NCBI GenBank assembly: GCA_944548615.1
Contig: OX155964.1
Span: 62,001 to 126,000, forward strand
Source: Micropterix aruncella
Lineage: Eukaryota; Arthropoda; Insecta; Lepidoptera; Micropterigidae
Direction of reading: 5' to 3'
Length of the DNA: 64,000 nucleotides
The position numbers and the translations under genes are program-made. Under the pieces are notes generated by a model. The model was not told the origin of the DNA. It did no database searches and saw nothing but the letters and a program-made list of their open reading frames with translations. Shown piece after piece: positions 1 through 12,007 of the stretch (position 1 is its first letter; the number at the start of each line of letters is the position of its first letter).

Positions 1-199
1 GGATCTCCGAATTCCGATGAATTACTACCATTACAAAATAAGCAACTTACACGCGATCGTTTGTGAAGGTTTTTCATAAATTAGGTATAGGTATAATAAT
101 TCGAAATTGGAGACGATAAGGACAGAACTCAGTCGATTTCGAGCTTTATATTTTATACTGTGAATGATGACTGCGTGCTAGCATTTTGACGAAAGCATT

Positions 200-487
200 T
201 TGATATTGGGCCCTAAATGATATTGGGCACTCAATGTTACAAGCTTTTCAACTGAAGCAAGAAAGCACTTTCTGACAAACAGAATCGTGAACAGCTGGAA
301 TAAACTGCCCGAGGAAGTTATCGAAGCACCAACCATAAACGCATTAAAAAATAGGCTTGATATTTTAAAAAATGATATATAAAAGAAAAAAAAGGAAACA
401 GCAACACCAGTGAATTTCATAGATATGAACACATCAGCGTTAAGCTGCTAGTTCATCAACAAATAATAATAATAATAATAATAAATG
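200..487 (+). mobile_element. 3' end of a CR1-like non-LTR retrotransposon, 5' truncated
   Basis: Reading + strand gives RKHFLTNRIVNSWNKLPEEV followed by a short charged tail and a stop near 380. This pattern is typical of the extreme C-terminus of CR1/jockey-superfamily reverse transcriptase ORFs. It is followed by a small hairpin (CAGC...GCTG near 442-452) and an (ATA)n tail. Three other copies of the same kind of end occur in this window (609-680, 4942-5240, 23190-23515). The 5' part is lost, as expected from incomplete reverse transcription. Clade is inferred from C-terminal motif and tail, not from a tree. Confidence 0.65.
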
Positions 488-608
488 AGAGGACATGGAT
501 TTTGACATTCTGATTGTTGAATCGCGAGGAAACGAAGAGGAACGTGTTTTAAAATTTGCAAAAATCAACTCCGAGGTCGTAGTCAAAGCACGAGTATTAT
601 GCTAGTAA

Positions 609-680
609 TTATTATTATTATTATTATTATTATTATTTATTTATATACACTAGCAGCTTTTGCAGCTGGTGCGTGTACTT
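609..680 (-). mobile_element. 3' tail of a second CR1-like LINE, inverted
   Basis: On the - strand the order is CACCAGC, loop, GCTGCTAG, then (AAT)n, matching the hairpin-plus-(TAA)n terminus of the copies at 200-487 and 23190-23515. Only the terminal UTR is recognisable. Its extent to the right is uncertain, and no RT reading frame is seen in 680-950. Confidence 0.5.
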
Positions 681-1045
681 CACGTGTTGAGTGTACTGTT
701 TGTCTTTATTTTATTTTATTCCTTACACTTTTTAATTGCCATTTTTACTAAATGTTTGTCTAATATAATACTTACCTATAATTTAAAGATGGTCCAAAGT
801 ACAAACCTTCGTATTTATGAGCGTGCAAGACGAAACCATCGCCAACACGGTCAAAATACTTTATTCTGAATAATATACTGCAGGTTTAATCGGTATTTAC
901 TATAAACGCCGCCTTTCACGGCCGAACTTGGAACTGTTATGAAATGAAAGTCTGATGACTAACTTTCGGCCGACTTCCTATTTCTCACTGTGGAACTTTA
1001 TCTATTGCAATATAATGCTTAATATTGTACGTTTTGTCCGTGCAG

Positions 1046-1297
1046 GTAAATTGTGTGGAGAAAAAAATGTAAGCGTCCTTCTAAAATACGGCAGCTACCC
1101 CGTGCTGAACCCGGGCAATTTCCAGTCTCCCAAAGAGTGCCTCGACGCCGGCCAGAGGGCCGCCGTGTACTCGCTGCACTTGGAGACCAGCCGCCGGAAC
1201 CGCAGCCTCGTCGTGCCAAACCCCCGCGCCGGCGTCTGGTACGCCGCCGCCTTCGCCGACTGGATCGACCCTCGCTTCGTGCCCATCAAGCAGTCGG
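1046..1297 (+). CDS. PGAP6: TMEM8/PGAP6-like gene, first recognisable exon
   Basis: The acceptor is gtgcag at 1040-1045 and the donor gtgagc starts at 1298. The reading frame begins with the last two bases of a codon and ends after one base of the next (G|GA). It contains KECLDAGQRAAVYSL and VPNPRAGVWYAAAFADW, typical of the TMEM8 ectodomain. The matching phases at both ends support it as an internal exon. Confidence 0.75.
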
Positions 1298-3175
1298 GTG
1301 AGCGGCGACGCCTCGCATCTCGCTTCCTCCGCTCATTCTCACCTTCCGCATTTATCTTTCAGGATTATTGGCAGTGTGTTACACCTTTCTGTATGCCGAA
1401 GTGAGCGTCGCGGAAGAACATCCCCCGATCGTCCAGAGCGGAATGACCTTTGTCGTCGATCTCTCTCAAAATAACCGCACTTACTTTCGCTACTTTTCGG
1501 ATGCATATTCTAGCGCGGTCGAATTGACGTTCTCTGTGAATTGCAAAGATTGCACTTCCCTCGCTCTGTCGGTCGAGCTGAACGAGTTACCCTCGGTCGG
1601 CGGAGAAGCCTACCACCGTTGCGTTCTCGCTCTCGCCCCGAACGACGCCAACGTCTCGTACGCGGTCGTATTCCCGGTTTTTCCGGAGGCCGATTACTAC
1701 GCGGTCGCCTCTCGGACCGACGACTCGTCGGCCGCGAAGCCTCCTTGCTCGATCGGAGCGGAGCGAACCGCGGAGAAAAACGTCACCTTCTCCGACCTCA
1801 CGAAGGAGGTGTCCGCGGACAGATTCGTATACGACCTGAGCCTGCCGAGGGAGAACGGCTCGTGGGGCGACCGTCTCGCGCTGTCGGACGACGCGGCCGC
1901 GCTGCGGTGGCGGCTGCGCGGGACCGTGGACATCGGCGGCACGCTCACCGTCGCGCTCAGCCTCAAGGTGGACGTCAAGTATTACACGGGATTCGTCCGC
2001 GAGAAGATCCTCGACGGGACGGCGTACCGGTACGAGGGGGGGGAGGAGTATCTGCGGGTGGTGGTCTGTCTGCGGGAAGGACGCGTCGGCGAGCCGCGGA
2101 TCGACTCGACGTGCGGCTACGGCGCGCGGTCGGCGCCCGCCCTCGTGACCCTCGCCAACCTCAACGCGAGCACCGTGAGCGGCTTCGCGCACGTGCCCTA
2201 CCCCGAGGAGGGCGTCTGGTTCCTGTCGCTGCGGGCCTTCCGCGCCGCCCGCGCCGACGGCTCGCCGTGGTCGGTCCCCGCCGACGGCTCGCCGCCGCGC
2301 GACGGCCTGCTGCCCGGCAACGCGACCGTGCTGCTCTCCGTCTCGTCGGCGCCCTGCTTCGCCAACGGCTGCGGCCGCTTCGGCGACTGCGAGTACTTCG
2401 AGAGCGGCGGCGTCATCCTCAGCGGCTGCGTCTGCCGTCTCAACTACGGAGGTGAGTCGCCCCTCCGTCCCCCTTCCCTTTCGACTGTCGATTCCGTTCT
2501 TTTTCAGGGTGGGCGTGCGACGACGATCGGTCGGCGTTCTCGTCGACGGAAATCCTGCTGGGAACGCTCCTCCTCACGCTGAGCAACGCGGCGTTCCTGG
2601 CGACGGCGTACGTCGCGTACCGGCGGCGGTACTTCGCCGAGGCGGCGACGTACGCGCTGACCGCGGCGGCGTCGGCGACGTACCACGCGTGCGACGCGCC
2701 CGACCGCGCCTACGCGGCCTGCCTGACGGACGCGCGCGCGCTGCAGTTTGCCGACTTCTACTGCGGCCTGCTCTCCATGTGGACGACGCTGCTGCTGATG
2801 GCGGCGCTCGAGCGGCCGGCGCGCGGCGCGTGGCGCCTCGGCGGCGCGGTTCTCATCGCGCTGCTGACCGCGTGGAACCGGCGCGGCATCGCGGCCTTCG
2901 CGCTGCCGCTCGGCGCGGGGCTGGCGGTGGCGCTGCTGTCGCGCTGGTGGGAGATGCGGCGCGCGCGCTGCGGCCGCCCCTCCCGCGCGTACCTGCTCCG
3001 CTGGCTGCCGCTGGGCGCCGCCTCCCTGGCGGTCGGCCTCGTCTGCTACGCCTTTCTGCAGACGGAGGAGAACTACAAGGCGGTCCATTCCGCGTGGCAC
3101 GTGGCGGCGGCCGCCGGCCTCGCCTGCCTTCTGCCCGACGCGCCCACCTACTTCCCGCCCCCCGCCGACGCCTGA
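1046..3175 (+). CDS. PGAP6: TMEM8/PGAP6 family membrane protein (CREST superfamily), 5' partial
   Basis: Three exons join in phase: 1046-1297, 1363-2451, 2508-3175 (TGA). The luminal part is a jelly-roll-like region rich in N-glycosylation sequons. It is followed by an EGF-like module starting CFANGCGRFGDC and closing at GWACDDD. The last exon encodes about seven hydrophobic segments with family-typical motifs TYHACD, LQFADFY and HSAWH. The conserved His and Asp residues are those of CREST putative metallo-hydrolases. Vertebrate PGAP6 is a GPI-specific phospholipase A2, and TMEM8 paralogues include the fusion protein myomaker. Family membership is clear from the EGF-then-seven-TM order; enzymatic activity here is inferred. 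The signal-peptide exon is missing: the first recognised exon starts in phase 1 after a CAG acceptor. G+C is very high in the last two exons, unlike the flanks. Confidence 0.85.
1363..2451 (+). CDS. PGAP6: TMEM8/PGAP6-like gene, ectodomain and EGF-like exon
   Basis: Acceptor ctttcag precedes 1363 and donor gtgagtc starts at 2452. The long open frame holds several NxS/T sequons and ends in a cysteine-rich EGF-like module (CFANGCGRFGDC ... GCVCRLNYGG). It leaves phase 1, which fits the next exon at 2508. Confidence 0.85.
2508..3175 (+). CDS. PGAP6: TMEM8/PGAP6-like gene, last exon (seven-TM CREST domain)
   Basis: Acceptor tttttcag precedes 2508. The frame completes the EGF-like module (GWACDDD) and then encodes about seven hydrophobic helices, ending PPPADA and TGA at 3173-3175. 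TYHACD, DFYCG and HSAWH carry the conserved polar residues of the family. Confidence 0.85.
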
Positions 3176-3487
3176 TGTCCGCTCGCTTCCTCTCCTCTAC
3201 TCTCCTCCGTCCGTCGCTTTCGTTAGCCGCCTATTTGACTGAATTTTCAAGCCCGATCCGAGGTTCGTGCGGTTTCCCCCTTTAAACGCGGCGAAATGAT
3301 GATCGACGATTGACCACGTTCCGCGTAATCGTCGAGTAGGTACTCGTAAATGTCAGCGACTTCTTTGCGAGTAGTAGCAGTAGCGGTCGTTTCCGATGCA
3401 TTTTCTTCAACGGAAAACAAAATATCACCGCTGCTTTCTTACATTTTGGCATCGCAAAATAGGAAACGCAATGAAAGTATCGAAAAA

Positions 3488-3533
3488 AATATTTTCTCTA
3501 ATAGCACCAGTCGGTGCTATTAGAGAAAATATT
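3488..3533. repeat. Perfect 21-bp stem-loop
   Basis: The left arm 3488-3508 and right arm 3513-3533 are exact reverse complements around a 4-base loop (AGTC). It lies about 310 bp past the TMEM8 stop codon and outside any ORF. It could be a miniature palindromic element or a structured transcript end. Confidence 0.85.
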
Positions 3534-4480
3534 CTATACTGATGCAAAAGGGTTACGAGTACGCTCGCCTAGAAGTGAAAGCTTGTAGGTATCTAAAGGG
3601 CCCACTGTCCAGGAAATAGGACGACCTCTTTTGAGGTCGCTTCGTGAGTCTTAAAAAGCTACTCGTCTCAGCCGATTAAAAAAGTCTTTAAAAAGAAAAA
3701 CACATTTTGCTACGGCCGAGCTTTACTCGATCGCCCAGTATAATATTAAATAACAAGGGCGATACAACTAACCTCGCCCGATTCCTTTGAAGATCTACAC
3801 CGATGATGATGAATCTCAAATGATATTACTATACTTCTACTCGTTAACAGATTTGAGATTAAAATCATAAAATTAGAGCATAATAAATAAGCAACCCTAA
3901 TACTCATTCAATTCCGAATATTTTAGGAAATTACTATCCATTGAAATTTAGTTAAAGGACAAGTACATGCAAGTTTATTTTTAGGTATTCCGCTATTGAC
4001 CACTAAATTTACCTTGGTCATTTACAAAGATCCATCGTTTCTGAATAACTGCAGATTTTGTTCATTTCAAAGAGATGAAATATAAGTAAATCGAAAACCA
4101 TAAACCAGTTTTGTATAGAAGTAATATTAGCCAAATACTTGACAAATGACATCTGCTACTACATACTTAACCAGCAGGGTTATGGTTTGTGATGTCCCAT
4201 GTGGCAGTCGCGAGAGACTATTTAAAAAAAAGCATTAAAAAAATGCCAAAATTTTCCATTTGAAATGGCAACAGTTCCAGAAGTATTTTTTTAGCAAAAT
4301 ATATTTTTTATATTTATATCTTCTGGTAGGAATAAACTTTGCTGCTATGCAAATATTTTTTAACAGGGCAACAGTGCTGGACTGGCATGTTTGCATTGTT
4401 ATCTGGCGGGGTAATCGAAATATTACATTGTGTATGACGTAGTCTCCACAATAACATCGCATTGCATACATTTAGATTAA
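3534..4480. other. Intergenic, no gene seen
   Basis: This is AT-rich DNA with only short random ORFs and no splice-compatible coding blocks. Nothing homologous to a recognised family was seen. Confidence 0.5.
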
Positions 4481-4648
4481 GTATTCCAGGTCGGCCAACT
4501 AGAGTTGTCAACTACAACGGGCGAGCCCGTCACCTCAGGCAGTTTTACCTATTAGTCGTTCTATCTCCCTGGAGTGAGCGCAGAAGACTTGGACAAAACA
4601 GTCCACCGTCAAGCTCCGCCACAAACCCGCAAGATAGCCAGGAGTGTT

Positions 4649-4951
4649 TTTATTTTTTTTATTTGTTGAGTGGAGCTTTTCTAAGGTCTTTATGAGCCTT
4701 GTAACACTGCGACCATTGCTGATCTATTGTGTTCGCCACCTACTTTGTTCTGTGCTAAGCCTCGTGTCATTTAAGAACCGCAGCAGGCTTTTGGCGCCAG
4801 ATTGTTTTACCTCAGGTTGGAGGTAGTGACCACCGAAGTGGGTATATCTTTTACGCATCAGCGGGACACACTTGCACATGAAGTGCTGGGGAGTTTCCTC
4901 TGCCCCTTGGCAGAACCTGCATATTTTTGTGTCTCTGAGCTTGTGGTTGAA

Positions 4952-4984
<33 letters not shown>

Positions 4985-6433
4985 ATTTACAGACAGGCAG
5001 CATAATTGCTGATATGTCTGAATATGAAACTGAGTACAACTACAATTTCTGTTTAAGGTGTCCGTCTAGTCTATTTTTGAACATATTGACACTACTCGCT
5101 TCAACCACTTCGGAAGGTAAACTGTTCCACTGGTCCACAATCCGGTTGGTCAGGAAATGTTTCCTGGGATTCATGTGGAATCGCGTTTTCTCCAGCTTAA
5201 AATTGTGTCCTCGCAGATGATGCTTGTAGTGTTTAGAATATGTGTTTGTTCAGGCCACAATGCCCCGAGAGCGCCCTCACCAGTATGCGTAGATTGTTCC
5301 TATTTAGCGATAGGGCCTCACAGGCCGTCTTACGGTTGTAAGCCTTAATAAGCGCTTTGGAATGATTCAACCCTGGAGTGTTGTTCCAGTGGTTGACGGA
5401 TTGTTCTAAACACATTTGTTTGAGCATTAGGTTTGCAATACTTTTTGGTACGCCACAGCAAGGTTCAGGGCCGTATAACGTTCCCTTTGCTCCCGTCCTT
5501 GCAAGTTCGTCGGCTTTTTCATTTCCCTCGATTCCTGCATGGCCGAGAACCCATCTTAGAATTACCCTGTTCTTTTCGCCCAGGGAATTCAGTAGTGATA
5601 TGCAGTTTTGCACTAGCTTTGAATTAATGGTATTCGAGGCCAGTGCTATAAGAGCTGCTTTGCTATCCGAGTGGATATAGATACGGTGGTTGGCGTAGTC
5701 CTTTTGGAGGTTGATATCCGCACATTCAATAATGGCGTAAACCTCCGCTTGGAATATGGAGGCGTATTTTCCCAAGTTTACACTTCTTTCGAAGTTTGGT
5801 CGCTCTCCATATATACCACAGCCTACGTCAAGTCTCGATTTGGACCCATCAGTATACCATTTAAGGCTACCGGCCTCCTATTGCAGTTGGCTTTTTAGCC
5901 AGTCGTCTCTGGGCGGCAGTTCCACTGTAAAAAGTTTTCCAAAGTTTAGGAGTGGGAGCATGGTGTCTGATACCATGTTGAGGGTTGGATTTTCACTGAC
6001 TGAGTCAAGAACTGATCTTAGTGCTTGTGAGATCCAGTTTACCTTCTCTCGGGCAGATAGCCTGTACATGCTGGCTTTCGCCACCTGTTGCAAATGAATG
6101 TGTAGGGGCGGTAAGTTCAGCAGTGCATCTAGAGCTGCTCCAGGAGTGGAGGACATTGCGCCAATTGTCATGAGGCACGCCGTCCTTTGGATATTGTTTA
6201 GTTTGGTAATCACAGTTTTCTGGTTGGCTTTGTTGCACCATACTACCGAGGCGTACGAGATTATCGGCCTCACAATGGCAGTGTATAGCCAGTGGGAGAT
6301 CTTGGGGTTAAGGCCCCAGTTTTTCCCTGCCAGTCTGCTGCTGCCCAAAGCACTTTTAGCTTTTTGCAGTCTGCCCAAAGCACTTTTAGCTTTTTGAATT
6401 GTTTTGTCTAGGTGGCTGTGCCAGGTGAGTCTC
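4649..6433 (-). pseudogene. LINE with RNase H domain, 5' truncated, inserted in copy A
   Basis: The insert is bounded by a perfect 14-bp duplication TAGCCAGGAGTGTT (4635-4648 and 6434-6447). The - strand frame from about 6397 gives an RT C-terminal region (KISHWLYTAIVRPIISYASV). An in-frame TAG at 5878-5880 follows, then an RNase H domain with the catalytic blocks WYTDGS, FQAEVYAIIE, IHSDSKAA and GNEKADELA. A Cys-rich tail (ICRFCQGAEETPQHFMCKC) reads near 4860-4940. The poly(A) end faces 4649. A 30-bp tandem duplication lies near 6336-6397. An RT+RNase H layout belongs to I/R1/Loa-type LINEs. It is dead: 5' truncation, one stop and a second LINE inside it. Confidence 0.85.
4942..5240 (-). mobile_element. 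CR1-like LINE 3' end nested in the RNase H LINE
   Basis: The - strand reads HMNPRKHFLTNRIVDQWNSL, then a stop, a CAGC...GCTG hairpin and (AAT)n at 4942-4982. It interrupts the RNase H LINE between its LSGHCGLNKH motif and its Cys-rich tail. That makes it the innermost, youngest layer of a three-tier nest. The target duplication could not be resolved. Confidence 0.75.
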
Positions 6434-6959
6434 TAGCCAGGAGTGTTACCCAGCGGGCTTACACTCACGCCCTTACTTCCAATTGCGACCAGATTACTCC
6501 GGTCTTTCGATTGGTTGCGAGTTCGAGGTCGCTTGCGCGGTCCTCTCCCTTACGAAGCGGTGAAACGGTGTATACCGAATCTATCGCGGACCACGGCATC
6601 CTTTGCCCGGCTGTTCACCCAGGATCGGGTAGCCAATGGTCGTTTCAAGAGCAGTCACTGTAAGGTCCGCAACCACCCCCGCTCTATAGGAAACAGTACT
6701 GCTTCCAGACTCCCCAGACTGTTAGTCAGAGTGCGCAATCGATTGGCTTAAGCCGCACAGAGCGCAGACCGTCCAGGAGCGCCAGAAGTTTGATTCCTAG
6801 GGTAAACTAACCCTAAGGCCAGAGTCCTACCCAGGCTCGCACTTCATGCGTCGAGGCCGTCGGATGGGTGTTGATCCGGGAGTGTGACCAACCCTGAACA
6901 GAATGGGTCTTCGTGGCCAACTCAGCAAGGGCCCCTAAGCTCCCAATTCCAGGTGGACC

Positions 6960-8515
6960 GACGTCAGTACTCCTTATCGCTTGGGCCTATCCAGTAGAGA
7001 AAATACCCATTAAATTAAAAAAGATACAAGACATACAAAAGTTAGCAATATGTCGATCTGAGATTCTTAGATTTTTACGAGGAACTATTGCTATAGCCAC
7101 TTGGAAAATATGAATGAAAATTTAGTGTATTTTATTACATTAATTTTCTCCGTAAATAAAAGTAATGTTTTCTTTTTTTTTTCTGTATTTGTTAATGCCA
7201 TCCGTCTTCTAGATATGACATTCAGCAATTGTTGTGGCTCTTGAACATTTAAAGTAATGTTTAATAAAGCAAATATGTAGGTAATTTTAATACAGATAAT
7301 AATGCAAGATATGTTTTTAGTGTTTTTTTTTCATTTATTGTTTTAATGAAAGTTAATTTTTTGCCAAATTCAAGTTACAATTTCTTGAAAATTAAATGGT
7401 TATGGAAAACTTTTACAGTACAAATGACTGTGTAAAAGCTTTTGCTATTCATAGCAAAAACATTAATAAAGTCTAATGGAAGTTTTGCAGCAAACAGTTT
7501 TTATCGATTTTCTCAGAATGAAACATTTTCGACTGTTGCCCTTTTAAAAAAACCGATTCAATTATGGTTTCATTTCCATTTATTTAACAGTCTTAACACA
7601 TTTCGTTTTTTATGACTTTCGCTGGTGACCATCACTCAGACCATCCGTTTTGTTAAAAAGAACTTGATTGTGAAGTTATATGTTATTATTTTAATATAAA
7701 ACATGAAAGAAGCTGACAATGTGATTCTCGTTGGGAGGTGATAAAAGTATTTTTTTTTTTCAAATACAATATTTACATTGACTTTTGCATTTGAGATTTC
7801 AACAATTATTTTTGTCAATTTCCACATGCAAAGTACCTATTACCATTGATTTTATAGAAAATCAATGCTATTACCTAATACCGAGTACCGAGTATAACCT
7901 ATGAAATTGAAGACTGTCGCAGTTGGCGACGCCAACTTCACATGATTATAAATTATTTTATAACCATGTGAAGTTGGTGTCACATACGTTATAAATTATT
8001 TTGTACATACCTGTTTTCCTCCCGACATACTCTTTGATGACATCCTTCCGTAGAACATTTGCTCAATTCTACTTTTGATATTGGTATAATTATATCAGAC
8101 TGTAATTTTTCTGTGGCCTTTATTGAAAAGTCTAAAGTATTTATTAGATATAAGCATATTATTGTTGTTTTCAAATGTATTAAAGGACTTAACATAGGAA
8201 TAGTGCAATTTAATGCTCCTTTTCCGTAAAAGCGAAGCAATGATTCATTATAAACAAAATGGTCCCCTTTAAAAGTCTAATAGACATACCTACTAGGTGA
8301 ATGATTGATATTGTTATAGTAAGTGCTGTGAAATGATTTATTTATCTACAGAATCAGTTATCTACCTTCTTTTTAAATGCATTCCAGTGACACATTCCAA
8401 GTACTTTAGGAAATTAGTCCAATGTTAGTAGCAAGACTGCATTCCACTGCTTTATTGGGATCAAATCCTCACTTCACGGCTTATAATGTAAGATTACTCT
8501 CAAATATCCTCTCTT
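6960..8515. other. AT-rich intergenic stretch, two small palindromes
   Basis: No gene is seen. Two hairpins stand out: CCAACTTCACATG near 7930 pairs with CATGTGAAGTTGG near 7966, and CATTGATTTTA...AAAATCAATG lies at 7844-7867. The latter recurs at 32658 and 43682. Confidence 0.55.
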
Positions 8516-9483
<968 letters not shown>

Positions 9484-9512
9484 ATTTTAAAAAATTTACA
9501 CCCTTAAAATAT

Positions 9513-9655
<143 letters not shown>

Positions 9656-10370
9656 CAAATATACTGATTCTCTTGTGTTCAGTAGAATATCCTATTAATG
9701 CCAAATATTAAATCTGACGGCAGCCATAGTGTGTTACCTTCGTGGTGCCTAAAGATCATACTGCTTTATCACTTTTAAATGAATAGTCACTATCGCCATT
9801 CTTTTATTTATAATATTGTTTCAATGACTGTATTGTTCCATTATTGTAAAAAATTTGAATTTGGTTTTTGTTACGAGCAACTTTGTATTATAAGAAAATG
9901 TTAAATCTCCAGTCCATTATTGAAATTATATTCTGTAATTTTCATCTGCCTTTATAATAAAATAATGAATTAAGACATCTATTGACCATTTAGCTGCATA
10001 AGTACAATGTATAAGAAAATGTACAATAAGTGATAAGAAAAAATCTCAATTATATGCAGATTTAGGTTTCTTGATGTTTTATTTGTATCACTGAATTAAC
10101 CATAGTAATAACACAATGTTACCTTTACCACGTTATCCCATTTCCACTTAGTTCCTAATTATATAGTTGAGTTTAATTATTTTAACATTATATCTGCATC
10201 AGTGAAAAAGTTAACCTAACATAAATTACTCACAAAGATAGATACTTAGGTGCTAATTCAATTGTATATATGTAATCTCTTCGTTTAGAAAATTGTATTG
10301 TATGCCGATTTACAGAATATTATCTTTATATTAAAATAAAATGTAGGTACAGTCACAAAGCGTTTTTGTT
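9656..10370. other. AT-rich intergenic DNA and probable SAYSD1 3' flank
   Basis: No coding region is seen. The right end should contain the SAYSD1 3' UTR (transcribed leftwards). An ATTTTATTTTAATATAAAG-like AT block near 10330-10345 may hold its poly(A) signal, but none is assigned with confidence. Confidence 0.4.
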
Positions 10371-10396
10371 AATTTCACAAAGTAAAGCAGGCTCTC

Positions 10397-10783
10397 TCAT
10401 CTAATTCCAATGCCTCCGAATAGGAACTGTCTCTGGAGGTCTTCGGCCTCGAGGGTGCCTTGGATGCCGCGGCAGTCCTTGTTGAAGACGCTGTACGCCG
10501 ACACTTCGCCGCGCTTCTTCTTGCGGGTGCGAGTGTTGAGCCACATCCCCACGAGCAGCGACACTGCGAAGTACACGGCTCCGAATTGCAGCTCCAGGAA
10601 GATAAGAAAGAGAACAGCCCAAAGGGCCAAGTAGAGTAGCCAGCGGACGATGCTCGCTCTCGGCACGGGCTCATCCGCCGGATCCGAGAAAGCCTCTTCC
10701 TCCTCTTCTTCTTCCCCCTCCCCATCCTCCGACTGGCTCTCGCTCTTGTTTCCCAATTCGCTTGCTATAATGTCTGGTCCCAC
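10397..10783 (-). CDS. SAYSD1: SAYSD1 exon 2 (TM segments and SAYSvFN motif)
   Basis: The acceptor on the - strand is tattcag just 5' of GTGGGACCAG. The exon encodes the acidic linker, the membrane hairpin, SAYSVFN and the C-terminus FGGIGIR. Confidence 0.9.
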   Translation of the reverse strand: MGPDIIASELGNKSESQSEDGEGEEEEEEEAFSDPADEPVPRASIVRWLLYLALWAVLFLIFLELQFGAVYFAVSLLVGMWLNTRTRKKKRGEVSAYSVFNKDCRGIQGTLEAEDLQRQFLFGGIGIR

Positions 10784-11689
10784 CTGAATACAAAGCACAC
10801 AAATATTTTCAAGGTTGGCGGCATATTTACAGGTCTGCGGACGATCATAATATGTACGATATTTACTGCCCGACGTCTCTCGTTATTGACGGAATCGAGA
10901 CATGATCATCGACTTTGCTGCAAACTCTCAGATGTTAACACCGTACAGAGCATATTGACTTTGTCAATGTCATATCTTGGATCTTATATTTCTAACGATG
11001 GACACTGCTAGAAATTAAAAAAAGAAATGCAACGATCTAGCTTGCTAATATCTGAAAGAACGAGGGCATCACGCATAAACAGAAAGATCCGTTTAATCAA
11101 AGCACTGGCATACTCCTTTAGTTAAACACTCCACATTCTTTTACCATTCAAGTGAAAGAGACATTGATTAGAAGCGCCCCTCCAACATTTTCTGGAGGGA
11201 AATGCTTCCAAACCCTCTGGACTCCTAAGCGCACACTCATATCCAGTTGTTTTCACTATCAAGCAACAGTCCGACTGTCCGCCGCTTATTACCGATGGAT
11301 AAGTACTATCTTACTTCGGTCACAGCTAGGCGTGGGGACAACAATCTGGGACACTTTTGGCAAAAGACCAACAGGTCTGTCTAGTGGCATTTGTTCACTA
11401 GTTTGGCAAGGATCACCGATCTGGGTAAGTATTAATATTTACCTTATCATTAATTGATTATTAGAGGTCTCTAAGACCAGTCTAGTAGCAGTTAGATGAT
11501 AATAATGTAACTTTTCTAATTGAATTGTATTGTAGGTACCATAGTTTCATTAGCGATTCGGCTGTACCCCGCGGCGGCGCCATCGCCTCGTCCTCGAAAT
11601 TTAAAGAATGAAAAGAGTCCGCCTCGGTCTTTTTCTGTCAACGCTTTTTTCTTCTTCTCAGCCCGATAATTAGCTAGTTTGATATCCAT
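10397..11689 (-). CDS. SAYSD1: SAYSvFN domain-containing protein 1 (SAYSD1)
   Basis: Two exons on the - strand: 11540-11689 (ATG at 11689-11687) and 10397-10783 (TGA at 10399-10397). They join in phase 0 for a protein of about 178 residues, similar to the usual family length. The N-terminus MDIKLANYRAEKKKK matches the family's short basic helix. Then come an acidic Glu-rich stretch, a hydrophobic double segment (about IVRWLLYLALWAVLFLIFLE onward), the diagnostic SAYSVFN heptapeptide and CRGIQGTLEAEDLQRQ. Vertebrate SAYSD1 is an ER membrane protein that binds UFM1-modified ribosomes in translocation quality control. The donor after exon 1 (gtacct) is non-optimal, so an extra small exon is possible. 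Confidence 0.88.
10960..11250 (+). pseudogene. Degraded LINE reverse-transcriptase C-terminal fragment (SAYSD1 intron)
   Basis: Short blocks in shifting frames read YLGSYISNDGHC, KEIKKEMQRSSLLISERTRA and WTPKRT. This resembles the region after the RT palm in RTE/Proto2-type LINEs (YLGS.I..DG.....I..RI). Several frameshifts are present. The assignment is tentative. Confidence 0.4.
11540..11689 (-). CDS. SAYSD1: SAYSD1 exon 1
   Basis: It encodes 50 residues from ATG: a Lys/Arg-rich helix, then a Gly-rich GRGDGAAAGYSR segment. Phase 0 at the 3' end fits exon 2. The donor is gtacct, so the splice site is slightly uncertain. Confidence 0.75.
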
Positions 11690-12007
11690 GTCGAAGGTCC
11701 GCTGGCTTCCTCTGAAAAGATAAGTTACTTCACTGCGATGCGGGGAATCAAAATAAACCGCTCGCAGTAAACCAATTCTTTTTCTGGGCCTTACCTACGT
11801 ATAGACGCGAATTCATGCTATCGACTGCAGCACCGCCAATTAACTAAAGCCTTCAACCGAATCATTGATGCAGCAATATATTTTTTATATTTTTCAAATT
11901 GATAGAAAATAGTCAACGTCAACTGACAGTACAGCGTCAGCGTTCGGCAGATCTGTCAGATGGCAAGAACACGGCAAGAAACGTCAAACAACAAACTATA
12001 ATGGGGT

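Larger units (their letters stand above)
4503..6945 (+). mobile_element. SINE-like element, copy A (split by a nested LINE)
   Basis: The head (GTTGTC...GGGCGAGCCCGTCACC) starts near 4503 and runs to 4648. The remainder resumes at 6448 and ends with GCAAGGGCCC near 6935. Without the insert it is about 650 bp. The flanks carry an imperfect duplication, ATTCCAGGTCGGCC at 4483-4496 and ATTCCAGGTGGACC at 6946-6959, consistent with retroposition. There is no coding capacity and there are no terminal inverted repeats. The same sequence recurs at 20811, 21269, 37690, 50230, 62387 and 63927. Confidence 0.8.

Noticed and set aside
1541..2455. Long Arg/Pro-rich ORFs on both strands over TMEM8
   Set aside because: These are frame shadows of a GC-rich exon. 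Only the 1368-phase frame has family motifs and matching splice phases. The same holds over FRMD8 exons 2-4.
6500..6550. GAGTTCGAGGTCGC in the SINE-like element as a Pol III B box
   Set aside because: The match is partial, and no A box or tRNA-like fold could be found upstream. A Pol III origin remains unproven.
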